A stretch of DNA of 64,000 nucleotides, taken from contig CAWITA010000027.1 in NCBI GenBank assembly GCA_963838835.1, forward strand, positions 124,001 to 188,000, written 5' to 3'. Below are positions 34,768-43,513 of this stretch, in pieces. Every line of letters starts with the position of its first letter. The first letter of the stretch is position 1. The DNA comes from Bog-473 sp963838835. Its GTDB lineage: Bacteria > Actinomycetota > Acidimicrobiia > Acidimicrobiales > RAAP-2. The position numbers were made by a program, and so were the translations under genes. The notes below the pieces were generated by a model, which saw nothing but the letters and a program-made list of their open reading frames with translations, did no database searches and was not told the origin of the DNA.

Positions 34768-35889
34768 TCAGTTGACGGCGCGTAGCGTGTATTCGCGCGG
34801 AGTCAGCAGACGCCAGCGGGTCTCCACCTGCGCCACGAATTCGAGTCCGCGGGCCAGGTGGGTGAGGATGTCCGTCTGCCCCTGCGGACGAGCGAGCATC
34901 CAGCTGTGGCCCCCCGGCACCCACAGCACCGGTGAGCGCGCGATGGCGGCGAACTCCAGCGCGGTGTGTCCGGGCGTGATGCGGTCGAAGCACCCCCACT
35001 CGTTGAGGATGGGGATCTGCTGGGCCACCAGGTGGCGCACCTCGCTGCGCTGGTCCACGCCCATGAGCATGCTGCCCACGGGAAGCGTCTGGGACACGGT
35101 GCGGATGTTGTGGCGCATGTCCGGCAGCACGGCACGCACCGTGGAGTACATGCGTCCGAGGGCGAGGTCAGGCAGGTCGAACAGGACGGCGGCGATCATG
35201 TCGATCATCGGTGCCACATCGGGGAGGAACGGAGAGAGCAGGGTCGGGATGATGCCCGTACGCTCCTTCCAGGCCGGCGTGCTCACGCCGTCGCGGTAGA
35301 TCACCCCGAGGGTGCGCCGCGGGTGGTCGTGCGCGAATTGGACGGCGACGGCGCCGCCCATGGAGTGGCCCAGCAGGACCAGGGGCCCGGCGTCGACCTT
35401 GTGCACGATGGCCATGACCTGGTTCGCCAGGTTCTCGATCGAGACGTCCTGCCACTCGAGCGGGTCGCTGCCGCCGAACCCCGGCAGGCTGGGGTTGATG
35501 ACGCGCCAGCCCATCTGCTCGGCCAAGCGGGCGCTCTCGCGCCAGTACATGCCGCCACCGGCGAAGTAACCGTGGATGTTCACCGCCCAGACCGGTGGCG
35601 ACCCGGGCCCGTCGGGCCCGTATGCCTCCGCGTTGTCCGAGACGGCGAAGCGCAGGCGCCGGCCCTCGGACATCATCGAGCTGGGGACCATCCTGATGGT
35701 CGGGGACTTGCGAATCTTGCGGGCGTACTGGTCGCGCACCACACCCAGGCCGTGCGCGGCGTGCCCGGCGTCCACGAGCTGGACGGGGGAGGGGCCGTCC
35801 GAGGGGGCGACGATGGCGCCGGAGATCTGCAGGGAGTCCTCGGATTCAGGGACGGGCGCACCCTTCGACCTCGAAAACGGAAGCGCCAT
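34768..35889 (-). CDS. Alpha/beta hydrolase
   Basis: This 373-residue hydrolase has VNIHGYFAGGG (oxyanion region), PGFGGSDPL, the nucleophile elbow LLGHSMGGAVAVQFA with Ser near residue 175, and a His in VPGGHSWML. An N-terminal extension of about 90 residues precedes the core. The substrate is unknown; lipase or esterase activity is likely. ATG 35889 has GGAG about 8 nt upstream; an in-frame GTG at 35913 is an alternative. It is divergent from the amidohydrolase gene across about 148 bp with no clear promoter motif. Confidence 0.78.
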   Translation of the reverse strand: MALPFSRSKGAPVPESEDSLQISGAIVAPSDGPSPVQLVDAGHAAHGLGVVRDQYARKIRKSPTIRMVPSSMMSEGRRLRFAVSDNAEAYGPDGPGSPPVWAVNIHGYFAGGGMYWRESARLAEQMGWRVINPSLPGFGGSDPLEWQDVSIENLANQVMAIVHKVDAGPLVLLGHSMGGAVAVQFAHDHPRRTLGVIYRDGVSTPAWKERTGIIPTLLSPFLPDVAPMIDMIAAVLFDLPDLALGRMYSTVRAVLPDMRHNIRTVSQTLPVGSMLMGVDQRSEVRHLVAQQIPILNEWGCFDRITPGHTALEFAAIARSPVLWVPGGHSWMLARPQGQTDILTHLARGLEFVAQVETRWRLLTPREYTLRAVN

Positions 35890-36037
35890 GTGATACTCCA
35901 GTCCCGCGCTCACCTGGCGCGTTGCTCACCACCCACCCGCAAACCGCACGGGCCCAATGAACCCACGGTATCCGAATCTGGCCGCAAATCGGCAATTCGC
36001 GCGTGCACCGAGGCGCCGGGGCTGCGACGATGGGTAC

Positions 36038-37705
36038 ATGCGCGCCGACATCGTCATCCGGGGAGGGACCGTGGTCGACGGGACTGGTGCCCCTGGTCGT
36101 CCCGTCGACCTCGCCGTGACCGGCGGCCAGATCAGCGACATCGGCACGCGCCTGGAGGGCGAGCGTGTGCTCGATGCACGGGGCCAGGTCGTCTCGCCGG
36201 GCTTCGTGGACATCCACACGCACTACGACGCGCAGGTGTTCTGGGACCCGGACCTGACACCCTCGTCCTTCCACGGGGTGACCACCGTCATCGCGGGCAA
36301 CTGTGGCTTCTCCATTGCACCGATCCGCGCCGACGGCGTCTCGCTGATGGCCCGCACCCTCCAACACGTCGAGGACATGAGCTTCGACACCTTGGCGGCG
36401 GGCGTGCCCTGGGACGAATTCGAGACCTTCCCTCAGTATCTCGACGCCGTGTCGGCGCGGGGCGTCGCGCTCAACTACGGGTGCTACGTCGGCCACACCG
36501 CCGTCCGGCTCTACGTGATGGGCGAGGACGCCTATGAGCGCGCCGCCACCGCGGACGAGATCGCCCTCATGCAGGCCGTGGTCGCCGATGCCATGGCGGG
36601 CGGCGCGGCCGGCTTCGCGTCGAGCGCCTCTCCGACCCACAACGGCGACAGCGGCCGGCCCGTGCCGTCCCGGGTGGCCGACTTGGCCGAGTTGCGCGCG
36701 CTGCTCGAACCGGTCAAGCAGTGCGGGCGGGGTGTCGTGGCGCTGCTGCCCGGTGGCGTGTTCCCCAACCAGGAGGTCTTTCGGCTCCAGCGCGAGGTGG
36801 GGCGACCGATCACCTGGACGGCGCTGCTCACGGTCAAGGGCTACCCGTACCACGAGAAGGTCATCGCCGAACACGACGCGGCGTGGGCCGAGGGCGTCGA
36901 GGTGTGGCCGCAGGTGTCGTGCCGGCCGCTCGTCTTCCAGATGAACCTGTCCGAGCCGTTCACCCTCAACATGCGCCCGACGTTCGCCGCGCTGATGGGC
37001 AAGTCCAAAGAGGAGCGCGTCGCCGCCTACCGGGATCCGGCGTGGCGCGCCACAGCCTGGGAGGAGGCCAGCGGGAGGGCAGGCGGGTTCCCGCTCAACT
37101 GGGCCGCCATCTCGGTGGCCGAGTCGCGCTCGCACCCGGAGCTCGCCGACCACCGCGTGGCGGTGTTGGCCGAGGAGCGGGGCTGCACACCCCTCGACGT
37201 GATGCTCGACGTCTCGCTCGACGACGACCTCGAGGCGCGCTTCTGGTCGGTCCTGGCCAACGACGACCCCGAGGGCATCGCCTGGTTGCTGCCGCGTGAC
37301 AACGTGCTGCTCGGCTTGGCTGACTCGGGCGCGCACGTTTCGCAGTTGTGCGACGCCTGCTTCTCGACCGATCTCCTGGGCAACTGGGTGCGCGAGCGGG
37401 AGGTCATGTCACTCGAGCGGGCCATCCACAAGCTGACCGGGGAGCCCGCCGCCGTCTACGGCCTGCACGACCGGGGGACGATCGAGGTGGGCAAGGCGGC
37501 CGACTTGTGCGTGTTCGACCCCGAGACCGTGGCGCCGGGCCCCTTGCACCGCATCCGCGACTTCCCCGCCGACGGCGAGCGCCTCACCGCGGACGAGCCG
37601 GTCGGGATGACGCACACGCTGGTGAACGGGGTGCCCATCCGCGTCGACGGCGCGCCGTCCCCCGAGGGGCTGGCCGCCCGCCCGGGGGTCGTGTTGCGCG
37701 GCTGA
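36038..37705 (+). CDS. D-aminoacylase-type amidohydrolase
   Basis: This 555-residue metal-dependent hydrolase has the beta-barrel start DIVIRGGTVVDGTG, the metal motif VDIHTHYDAQ (about residue 60) and GNCGFSIAPI, which are typical of N-acyl-D-amino-acid deacylases. The C-terminal ADLCVFDPETVAPGPLHRIRDFP is split here for length but conserved, and closes the composite beta-sandwich. It would release D-amino acids or cleave related amides. ATG 36038 opens the conserved domain directly. Confidence 0.83.
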   Translation: MRADIVIRGGTVVDGTGAPGRPVDLAVTGGQISDIGTRLEGERVLDARGQVVSPGFVDIHTHYDAQVFWDPDLTPSSFHGVTTVIAGNCGFSIAPIRADGVSLMARTLQHVEDMSFDTLAAGVPWDEFETFPQYLDAVSARGVALNYGCYVGHTAVRLYVMGEDAYERAATADEIALMQAVVADAMAGGAAGFASSASPTHNGDSGRPVPSRVADLAELRALLEPVKQCGRGVVALLPGGVFPNQEVFRLQREVGRPITWTALLTVKGYPYHEKVIAEHDAAWAEGVEVWPQVSCRPLVFQMNLSEPFTLNMRPTFAALMGKSKEERVAAYRDPAWRATAWEEASGRAGGFPLNWAAISVAESRSHPELADHRVAVLAEERGCTPLDVMLDVSLDDDLEARFWSVLANDDPEGIAWLLPRDNVLLGLADSGAHVSQLCDACFSTDLLGNWVREREVMSLERAIHKLTGEPAAVYGLHDRGTIEVGKAADLCVFDPETVAPGPLHRIRDFPADGERLTADEPVGMTHTLVNGVPIRVDGAPSPEGLAARPGVVLRG

Positions 37706-37716
37706 GCCGACCGCCC

Positions 37717-37752
37717 GGGGCCGGCCGGAACCGGTCCGGCGGCACCGGCCCC
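37717..37752 (+). terminator. GC-rich stem-loop after the amidohydrolase
   Basis: GGGGCCGG (37717-37724) pairs perfectly with CCGGCCCC (37745-37752), and a smaller CCGG/CCGG pair lies inside. It begins 12 nt after the amidohydrolase stop. There is no T-tract, as is usual in GC-rich actinobacteria, but the stem should be very stable. Confidence 0.55.
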
Positions 37753-37771
37753 GTCGGCTTCCAAAGAGACG

Positions 37772-37911
37772 CCTATGCACGTCTGCGAATACCTATGCAG
37801 TCGGCGACGGGTCACGTGAGCAGTTTCGGACCGTATAAGACGCGCGTATACGGCCGGAGAGAGCGTTCTCGGCCCGGGCCGCTGTGCATGCATATGCACC
37901 ATCGCTGCATA
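37772..37911. promoter_or_regulatory. Cluster of TATGCA/TGCATA sites in a convergent gap
   Basis: The 246-bp gap between two convergent genes holds TATGCA at 37774 and 37794 (both inside CCTATGCA, 20 bp apart) and 37893, and its complement TGCATA at 37889 and 37906. The middle pair overlaps inside GTGCATGCATATGCAC (37884-37899), an inverted repeat. A separate inverted repeat CCGTATA/TATACGG lies at 37831-37853. Such AT-rich clustering stands out here. It may be a protein-binding array or the promoter of a small RNA. No protein gene is seen in the gap. Confidence 0.45.
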
Positions 37912-37951
37912 ACCCGAGCAGACGAGTGCGAGGACCGACCAGTCTCGGCGG

Positions 37952-38752
37952 CTACGTGACGTCGCGACGGAACGTCGTGAAGTAGCCGAGGACGAGGGGC
38001 ACGAGGCCCCAGGCCAGCATGACGAGGCCGCCCTGCCACCAGGTCAGCAAGTGGAACCCCGCACCCCGGCCGCCCCCGCCGAAACCGCGGGCGATGTCGC
38101 CGGCCAACGCGGCGCCGGCGCCATTGGGGAGCCAGTTCAGGTTGTAGTGGAAGATGGCTCGCGCCAGTGCGATGAGGATGCTCTCCAAAATGAGGGTGCC
38201 GCCGATGGTGAGCAGGATCGCCGCGACCTGGTTCTTGACCAGAGTGCCGAAACCGAGGCCGAAGAGGCTCAACAAGATGGCGGATGCCAAGAGGCCCGGC
38301 ACGACGGCGCCCACCTGGTCGGTCACCGAGGACGTCACGCCGCCGAGGGCGGCGTTCCAGGGCAACGCCACCACGGCCACGGCCAGCAGCGAGAGCAGTG
38401 CAAGGAGGACGGCCCACCCGGCGGTGGCGATGACCTTGGCGGCCAGCACGCGGGTTCGAACCGGCGTGAGCACGAACGTCGTCGTGATGGTCTTGTGGCG
38501 GTACTCGCCGGTGACGCAGAGGACACCCATGATGGGGGCGAGGACCTCCAGCCCGAAATAGCCCGCCCCGAGGAGCTCGCGTCGCTGCCGCAGCGTCTGC
38601 ACGAAGTAGAAAGTGTGACCCGGGAAGCCGCCCGCCGCGGCGAGCACGGCGATGCTGATGAGCACGGTCAACGGGAACGCGAGGCCGAAGGTCACCCACA
38701 CGCCTGGCATGGAGCGCATCTTGATCAGCTCGGCACGGAGGGCGTTGATCAT
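37952..38752 (-). CDS. ABC transporter permease (ABC-2 type)
   Basis: This 266-residue protein has about six helices and an N-terminus typical of ABC-2 permeases (ALRAELIKMRSMPGVWVTFG). GEYRHKTITTTFVLTPVRTRVLAAK, split for length, is the usual loop between helices 2 and 3, which contacts the ATPase. The ATG overlaps the ATPase stop as ATGA, so the two form an exporter pair. The substrate is unknown. Confidence 0.85.
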   Translation of the reverse strand: MINALRAELIKMRSMPGVWVTFGLAFPLTVLISIAVLAAAGGFPGHTFYFVQTLRQRRELLGAGYFGLEVLAPIMGVLCVTGEYRHKTITTTFVLTPVRTRVLAAKVIATAGWAVLLALLSLLAVAVVALPWNAALGGVTSSVTDQVGAVVPGLLASAILLSLFGLGFGTLVKNQVAAILLTIGGTLILESILIALARAIFHYNLNWLPNGAGAALAGDIARGFGGGGRGAGFHLLTWWQGGLVMLAWGLVPLVLGYFTTFRRDVT

Positions 38753-39690
38753 GCCTGGGTGGCCAAGTCGCCGAACCCCAATCCGGCGGTGAGGGAGAGA
38801 AAGACGGACTCGAGGTCGGCGCCCTCCTGGGTCAGCTCGTAGAGGACGATCTGGTTGCGGGCGAGCAGGGGGCCGACCTGTTCCGGCGTGACGCCGTCCA
38901 TGGCGACCTCGTCGTTGGTGAGCCGTCGGAACGAGATGTCGGCTTGCGTCAGTACGCCCGCGAGCCGATCGGCCTCGGGCGTGCGAGCGCGCATGACCAT
39001 GCCCGTCATTCCCGACGTGATCTCCTCGAGGGTCCCCTGCGCCTTGAGCTGGCCGAAGGACACGATCACGGCGTCATCGATGGTCTGGGCCATCTCGGCC
39101 AGCAGGTGCGACGACACGAGCACGGTCCGGCCCTCACCGGCGAAGTACCGCATGAAGTCGCGCAGCCACGCAATGCCCTGCGGGTCGAGACCGTTGGACG
39201 GCTCGTCGAGGATGAGCACGTCAGGGTCGCCGATGAGCGCGGTGGCCAGTTCGAGCCGCTGGCGCATCCCCATGGAGAAGCCACCCACCTTGCGCTTGGC
39301 GTCCGCGCTGAGGCCGACCAGCTCGAGCACCTCGTCGGCTCGCTTGTCGTCGTGGCCACCGGCGCGGGCCGCCATGCGCAAGTGGGTGCGGGCCTTGCGG
39401 GCCGGGTGGAAGCTGGTCGCCTCCAGCACCGCCCCCACCGTGCTCGAGGGGTTCTCTAGCTCGGCGTAGCCGCGGCCCCCGATGGTGGCCGTCCCAGCCG
39501 AGGGGTGGACCAGGTCGAGCAGCATGCGCAACGTCGTCGTCTTGCCCGATCCGTTCGGCCCGAGGAACCCGGTGACACGCCCGGGCTCAACGGTGAAGGA
39601 CAGGTCGTCCACCGCCAGCACTGGCCCGAAGTGCTTGGTGAGGCCACGGAACTCGACGGGTAGGCCGCGGGTTGGTGAGCCGACGGTCAT
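38749..39690 (-). CDS. ABC transporter ATP-binding protein
   Basis: This 313-residue ATPase has Walker A GPNGSGKTT (about residue 41), the signature FSMGMRQRLELA (about 137), Walker B VLILDEPSNGLD and the H-loop VSSHLLAEM. The C-terminal 90 residues form the regulatory region seen in drug or peptide exporters. A KstR-like TetR gene lies just upstream on the same strand and may control the pair. ATG 39690 begins the conserved domain. Confidence 0.92.
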   Translation of the reverse strand: MTVGSPTRGLPVEFRGLTKHFGPVLAVDDLSFTVEPGRVTGFLGPNGSGKTTTLRMLLDLVHPSAGTATIGGRGYAELENPSSTVGAVLEATSFHPARKARTHLRMAARAGGHDDKRADEVLELVGLSADAKRKVGGFSMGMRQRLELATALIGDPDVLILDEPSNGLDPQGIAWLRDFMRYFAGEGRTVLVSSHLLAEMAQTIDDAVIVSFGQLKAQGTLEEITSGMTGMVMRARTPEADRLAGVLTQADISFRRLTNDEVAMDGVTPEQVGPLLARNQIVLYELTQEGADLESVFLSLTAGLGFGDLATQA

Positions 39691-39748
39691 GGCGGCGACC
39701 CTAGCGCGCGTGTCGCGGCCGGCCCGGTCGTGCGCGGCGCGCATGTAC

Positions 39749-39770
39749 GGGTGCGGGTGCGGGTGCGGGC
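39749..39770. repeat. GGGTGC tandem repeat
   Basis: GGGTGC is repeated three times and followed by GGGCTGCC in the 86-bp gap between the TetR stop and the ABC ATPase start. The tract may be prone to slippage. It could also form part of the leader of the ABC transcript. Confidence 0.5.
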
Positions 39771-39776
39771 TGCCGT

Positions 39777-40386
39777 TCAGGCGTGCGTCGCGCGCTCGAC
39801 CAGCTCGTCGGGCAGCAGCAGTCGCACCGACACGGCGAGCTCGTCGTAGACCCGCGTCATGGTGGACCAGCCGTTGATCCAACCGATGAGCGCCGAATAC
39901 CAGACGTGGCCGATCATGCGGGCGCGGTCCGACATGTCGGGGATGTCGGGCTCGCCCATGGCGCGCGAGATGATGCCCTCCATGAGCAGTGTGATCTGCT
40001 GCTGGCAACCGACGGCGGCGGGGTCGGGTGAGGAAAGAGAGGTGAAGACGGCGGCAACGAGCTTGGGCTGGCGGCCCATGGCGCGCAAGGCGCGGTCGAG
40101 GACGTCGAGCACGCGGTCGGCGGGGTGCTCCTCGCGCGGCGGGTGCTGGACCATCCGGGTATCGAGCATCTCGACCCAGTGCACGAGGGTGGCCGCGAGG
40201 AGGTGGTCCTTGCTCGTGAAATAGCGGTACACGGTGCCCATGGCCACGTCGGCCGCGCGCCGCAACGTCGCGCATTTGGACCGCCTCATAACCGCCCTCG
40301 AGCCCCAGCGCCATAGCGGCGTCGATGACGCGCTGGCGCCTGGCCTGCTGCGCGCGGGTGAGCGGGCGGGCCAGCGTCTGCTCCAT
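39777..40386 (-). CDS. KstR-like TetR regulator (one frameshift)
   Basis: The joined protein is about 200 residues. Its DNA-binding domain reads GGYEAVQMRDVAARADVAMG then TVYRYFTSKDHLLAA, which closely follows the KstR pattern, the repressor of cholesterol catabolism in mycobacteria. One extra base near 40262-40266 splits it between VAAR and ADVAMG. The C-terminal half (LLMEGIISRAMGEPDIPD to SVRLLLPDELVE) also resembles KstR. ATG 40386 lies 6 nt after TACGCT. No sterol-degradation genes are nearby, so the regulon is unknown. Confidence 0.75.
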
Positions 40387-40449
40387 GCCGACAGCGTATC
40401 CGCACCGTCACCTGGGTCTTCGGGAACAGGGCCACTACGCTGGCCTGCC
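40387..40449. promoter_or_regulatory. Divergent TetR promoters with mirrored TACGCT boxes
   Basis: The 63-bp gap between two TetR genes has TACGCT on the minus strand (40398-40393) 6 nt before one ATG and TACGCT on the plus strand (40436-40441) 8 nt before the other. The -35 regions must overlap in the middle. Both genes are probably leaderless, and a repressor bound at the centre would control both. Confidence 0.55.
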
Positions 40450-41262
40450 ATGCCAGGACAGAGGCCCGGCCGCGAGGCGGCTGTCGTGCCCCTCGACGCG
40501 TACGCCGATCCGGTGGCCACCACCGACGGCCGAGTGCCCGGCGAACGGGGGCGCCAGACCCGCCAGCGACTGCTCGACGCCACGGTCGAGCTCCTCAGCA
40601 CCACCTCGTGGCGCTCGGTGAAGGTGACCGACATCGCGCGGCAGGCGCGTACGTCGCCAGCCACCTTCTACCAGTACTTCGGCAACGTGGAGCAGGCCAT
40701 CCGAGTACTCGCCGAGGGAATGGTGGATCAGGCCGCGCGGTTGGCCGACTTGGTTGGTGGCGATTGGTCCGACCAGCGCAGCTGGGAGACCGCGCGCACG
40801 GTGACCGAGGGCTTCTTGTCCTACTGGGAGGACAACCGCGCCGTCTTCCGGGTGGTCGACTTGGCGACCGAGGAGGGCGATGCGCAGCTGCGCGGCATCC
40901 GAGTGCGCGCGCTCAATGCGGTCACCGTCGCCCTGGCCCAGGTCATCGTGGCCGCCTCACCCGTCGCCGACGGAGGGCCGAGTGCCGCGACGTGTTCGCC
41001 GGCCGGTGCCGACCCCATGGCCGTGGCCGGGACGCTCGTCGCCATGTTCGCCAGCGTGTCGGCCCACCGCTACGGCTTCGAGTTCTGGGGCATTCGCACC
41101 GCCAATCTCGTCGACTCGCAGGCTCGCATGCTGCATTGGGCCGTCACCGGCCGGCCGGCGCCCGGGGCCGAAATCCCACCGCGGGAGGCGACGCGGCCGC
41201 GCACGGGACCGGTGCTGGGCGGCGCCGCGACGGTACGCCGCCGCGGTGCGCTGCCTACTTGA
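40450..41262 (+). CDS. TetR family regulator
   Basis: This 270-residue TetR protein has a recognition region VKVTDIARQARTSPATFYQY (near residue 60-80). It then continues FGNVEQAIRVLAEGMVDQ. The ligand domain shows FWGIRTANLVDSQARMLHW near the end and a Pro/Arg-rich tail of about 40 residues. It sits at the edge of the mycofactocin region but does not resemble the known MftR. Its 3' end overlaps the convergent cyclase gene by 8 bp. Confidence 0.78.
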   Translation: MPGQRPGREAAVVPLDAYADPVATTDGRVPGERGRQTRQRLLDATVELLSTTSWRSVKVTDIARQARTSPATFYQYFGNVEQAIRVLAEGMVDQAARLADLVGGDWSDQRSWETARTVTEGFLSYWEDNRAVFRVVDLATEEGDAQLRGIRVRALNAVTVALAQVIVAASPVADGGPSAATCSPAGADPMAVAGTLVAMFASVSAHRYGFEFWGIRTANLVDSQARMLHWAVTGRPAPGAEIPPREATRPRTGPVLGGAATVRRRGALPT

Positions 41263-42191
41263 GCGCGACCGGGTTGAGGGGCGAGCCGAGCCCGTTCGTG
41301 AGCGGCAGTGGGGTGGCGTCGAGCAAGAACGTGTAGCGGCCGTCGGAGGCGCAGTCGTCCGCCAACGCGTCGAGCACCCAGTTCTGCCCCTGGGTCATGC
41401 CCATCTCCACCAGATGGAGGAGGTGGACGGGGAGGTACAGGTCCTCGTGGGGGCTGGGGAAGACCTCGAAGACGAGGGTGTCGGTGGCGACCGCGGCCAC
41501 GTCGTGGGCATGGAACCACTCGGCGGTCTCGATGGTCACCCCGGGCGACGGATAGGTGTAGGCGACGAGGTCGCGCTCCTCGGGAGCCAGGTGCACCATC
41601 TGGCCGGTGCGGACCAGAACGATGTCGCCGGGCTCGACGACGACCCGGGCCAGGTCGCAGGCGGCGTCGAGGTCAGCGGGCATGATCGGGTAACCCGGCT
41701 CCAGCACCGCGCGCCCGAGGGCGCGGGCCACGTCGAGCAGGACGCCGCGGCTCAGCACCGTGGTGAGCCGGTGGATGCCGCAACGGGCGGCGCCGCCGGA
41801 CGTGACCTGCCGCCGCCGGATAGCCGTTGTAGAGCACGCCGCCGTAGCTGACGTGCGCCAGCGCGTCCCAATGCGTCGCCGCCTGGGTGGACATGGTGAA
41901 GAGGTCGTCGTTGGCGCAGATCCATTCGGGGTCGGGACTGAGCGGCTGGTTCACCTGGGCCATGCTGCGGCTCGGGTTGATGCGCCCCTCGACCTGGCCC
42001 ATCTGGATGCCCTCGGCTTCGGACAGCGGCAGCCCCAGGGCGAAGGCCCGCCCCGACTCGACGGAGGCCGCGGCGCGGCGTCGGGCCGCGGCGTCCACCA
42101 GGTTGAGCGTGCCGAGCTCGTCGTCGGGGCCCCACCGGCCCCAGTTGCGCACCCGGGCGGCCACCTCGGCGAACGCGGCGGGGACGGGCAT
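41255..42191 (-). CDS. Cyclase-family metal-dependent hydrolase (one frameshift)
   Basis: The joined protein of about 310 residues matches the cyclase/kynurenine formamidase family. It has NWGRWGPDDELGTLNLV near the N-terminus and THWDALAHVSYGG, the HWDxxxH metal motif. After one extra base near 41798-41803 it continues GIHRLTTVLSRGVLLDVARA and PGDIVLVRTGQM. ATG 42191 is chosen because TAGTGT ends 7 nt upstream; an in-frame GTG at 42200 is the alternative. It is divergent from the alcohol dehydrogenase. Substrates could be N-formylkynurenine or another amide/lactone. Confidence 0.72.
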
Positions 42192-42322
42192 CGGGCGCAC
42201 ACTACCCCCGACCCGCGATCGGGTCCCTCGAGCGGTGACGGGGGCGCCTCGGTTGTCGCGTACCGGCGGGAGGACGATACTGAGGGCGCGAGTTGCCTCG
42301 CGGACGCCCAGGGAGGGATGCC

Positions 42323-43478
42323 ATGACGACGATACGTGCGGCGGTGTGCACGGGGCTGCACGAGCCTTGGAAGACGGAAGAGATCGAGATCGACCCTCCG
42401 GCCAATCGCGAGGTGCGGGTGAAGATGGTGTGGTCCGGCATGTGCCACTCCGACGAGCACTTGCGCAGCGGCGACATCAGCCAGACGCCCGAGGTGCTCG
42501 AGATGATGGGCGTGAAGTCCATGTTCCCGGTGGTCGGCGGGCACGAGGGCGCGGGCATCGTGACCGAGGTCGGCGACCAACGTGACCCAGGTGGCGGAGG
42601 GCGACCACGTCGCCGTTTCCTTCATCCCGTCCTGCGGCACCTGCCACTGGTGTGCCTCCGGCCGTCAGAACCTCTGCGACCTCGGGATGATGACGCTGGC
42701 GGGTGGCATGATCAGCGACGGCACCTACCGCTACCACCTGGCGGGCGAGAACCTGAACCGGATGGCGCAGTTGGGGACGTTCGCCGAGGAGATGGTCTGC
42801 CACGAGAACTCGCTCGTGCGCATCAACCCGTGGGACAACATGAAGGCGGCCGCGCTCATCAGCTGCGGGATCGCCACCGGGTTCGGCTCGGCCGTCGACC
42901 GCGGCAAGGTCAAGCCGGGCGAGACGGTGGTCGTCGCGGGGTGCGGCGGCGTGGGCTCGGGCGCCATCCAGGGCGCGCGCATCGCCGGGGCGCGGTACAT
43001 CATCGCGGTGGACCCGGTGCCCTTCAAACTCGAGCGGGCCAAGGAGATCGGCGCCACTCACATCGCCGCCTCGATCCTCGACGCCCAGATGATGCTGCCG
43101 GAGCTGACCATGGGCCGCAACGCCGACGTCGTGATCCTGACGCCGGGCGTGCTCAAGGGTGACATGATCGCGGCGGCCTGTGCCTGTGGCTCCAAGGATG
43201 CCCGTATCGTGGTCACGGCGATCGCTCCGTTCGATCAGATGGACGTGCAGCTCAACCTCTTCAACCTGGCCATGTACAACCAGTCGGTCCTGGGCACGGT
43301 CTTCGGCTCCCAGAGTCCCCGCGTCCAGGTCCCGAACTTGCTGAACCTCTACGCGGCGGGCCAGCTCGAGATCGATGAGCTGATCTCACAGGAGTACACG
43401 CTCGACCAGGTGCAGCAGGGCTACGAGGACCAGGCGGCCGGGACGATCATCCGCGGAGTCGTCAAGTTCGACGACTGA
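42323..43478 (+). CDS. NDMA-dependent (mycofactocin-type) alcohol dehydrogenase, one frameshift
   Basis: The joined protein of about 385 residues is a zinc alcohol dehydrogenase of the class whose NAD stays tightly bound and must be re-oxidised by an external acceptor, in vivo mycofactocin. GMCHSDEH (catalytic zinc), VGGHEGAGIV, then CGTCHWCASGRQNLC (structural zinc) are clear. One extra base near 42570-42575 breaks the frame between EVG and NVTQVAEGDHV. GCGGVGSGAIQGARIAGA is the NAD site. ATG 42323 follows GGGAGGG. It belongs functionally with the mft genes 1-8 kb downstream. Confidence 0.85.
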
Positions 43479-43513
43479 GGTCGCTGCGTCGACGGTGCCG
43501 CCACGCCGGCCCG

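Noticed and set aside
38449..38466. A GGTTCGAACC stretch like a tRNA T-arm.
   Set aside because: It lies inside the ABC permease coding sequence, and no acceptor, D- or anticodon arm can be folded around it.
40450..41262. This TetR protein as the mycofactocin regulator MftR.
   Set aside because: It is about 80 residues longer than known MftR, its recognition helix differs, and it is separated from the mft genes by the cyclase-family and alcohol dehydrogenase genes.
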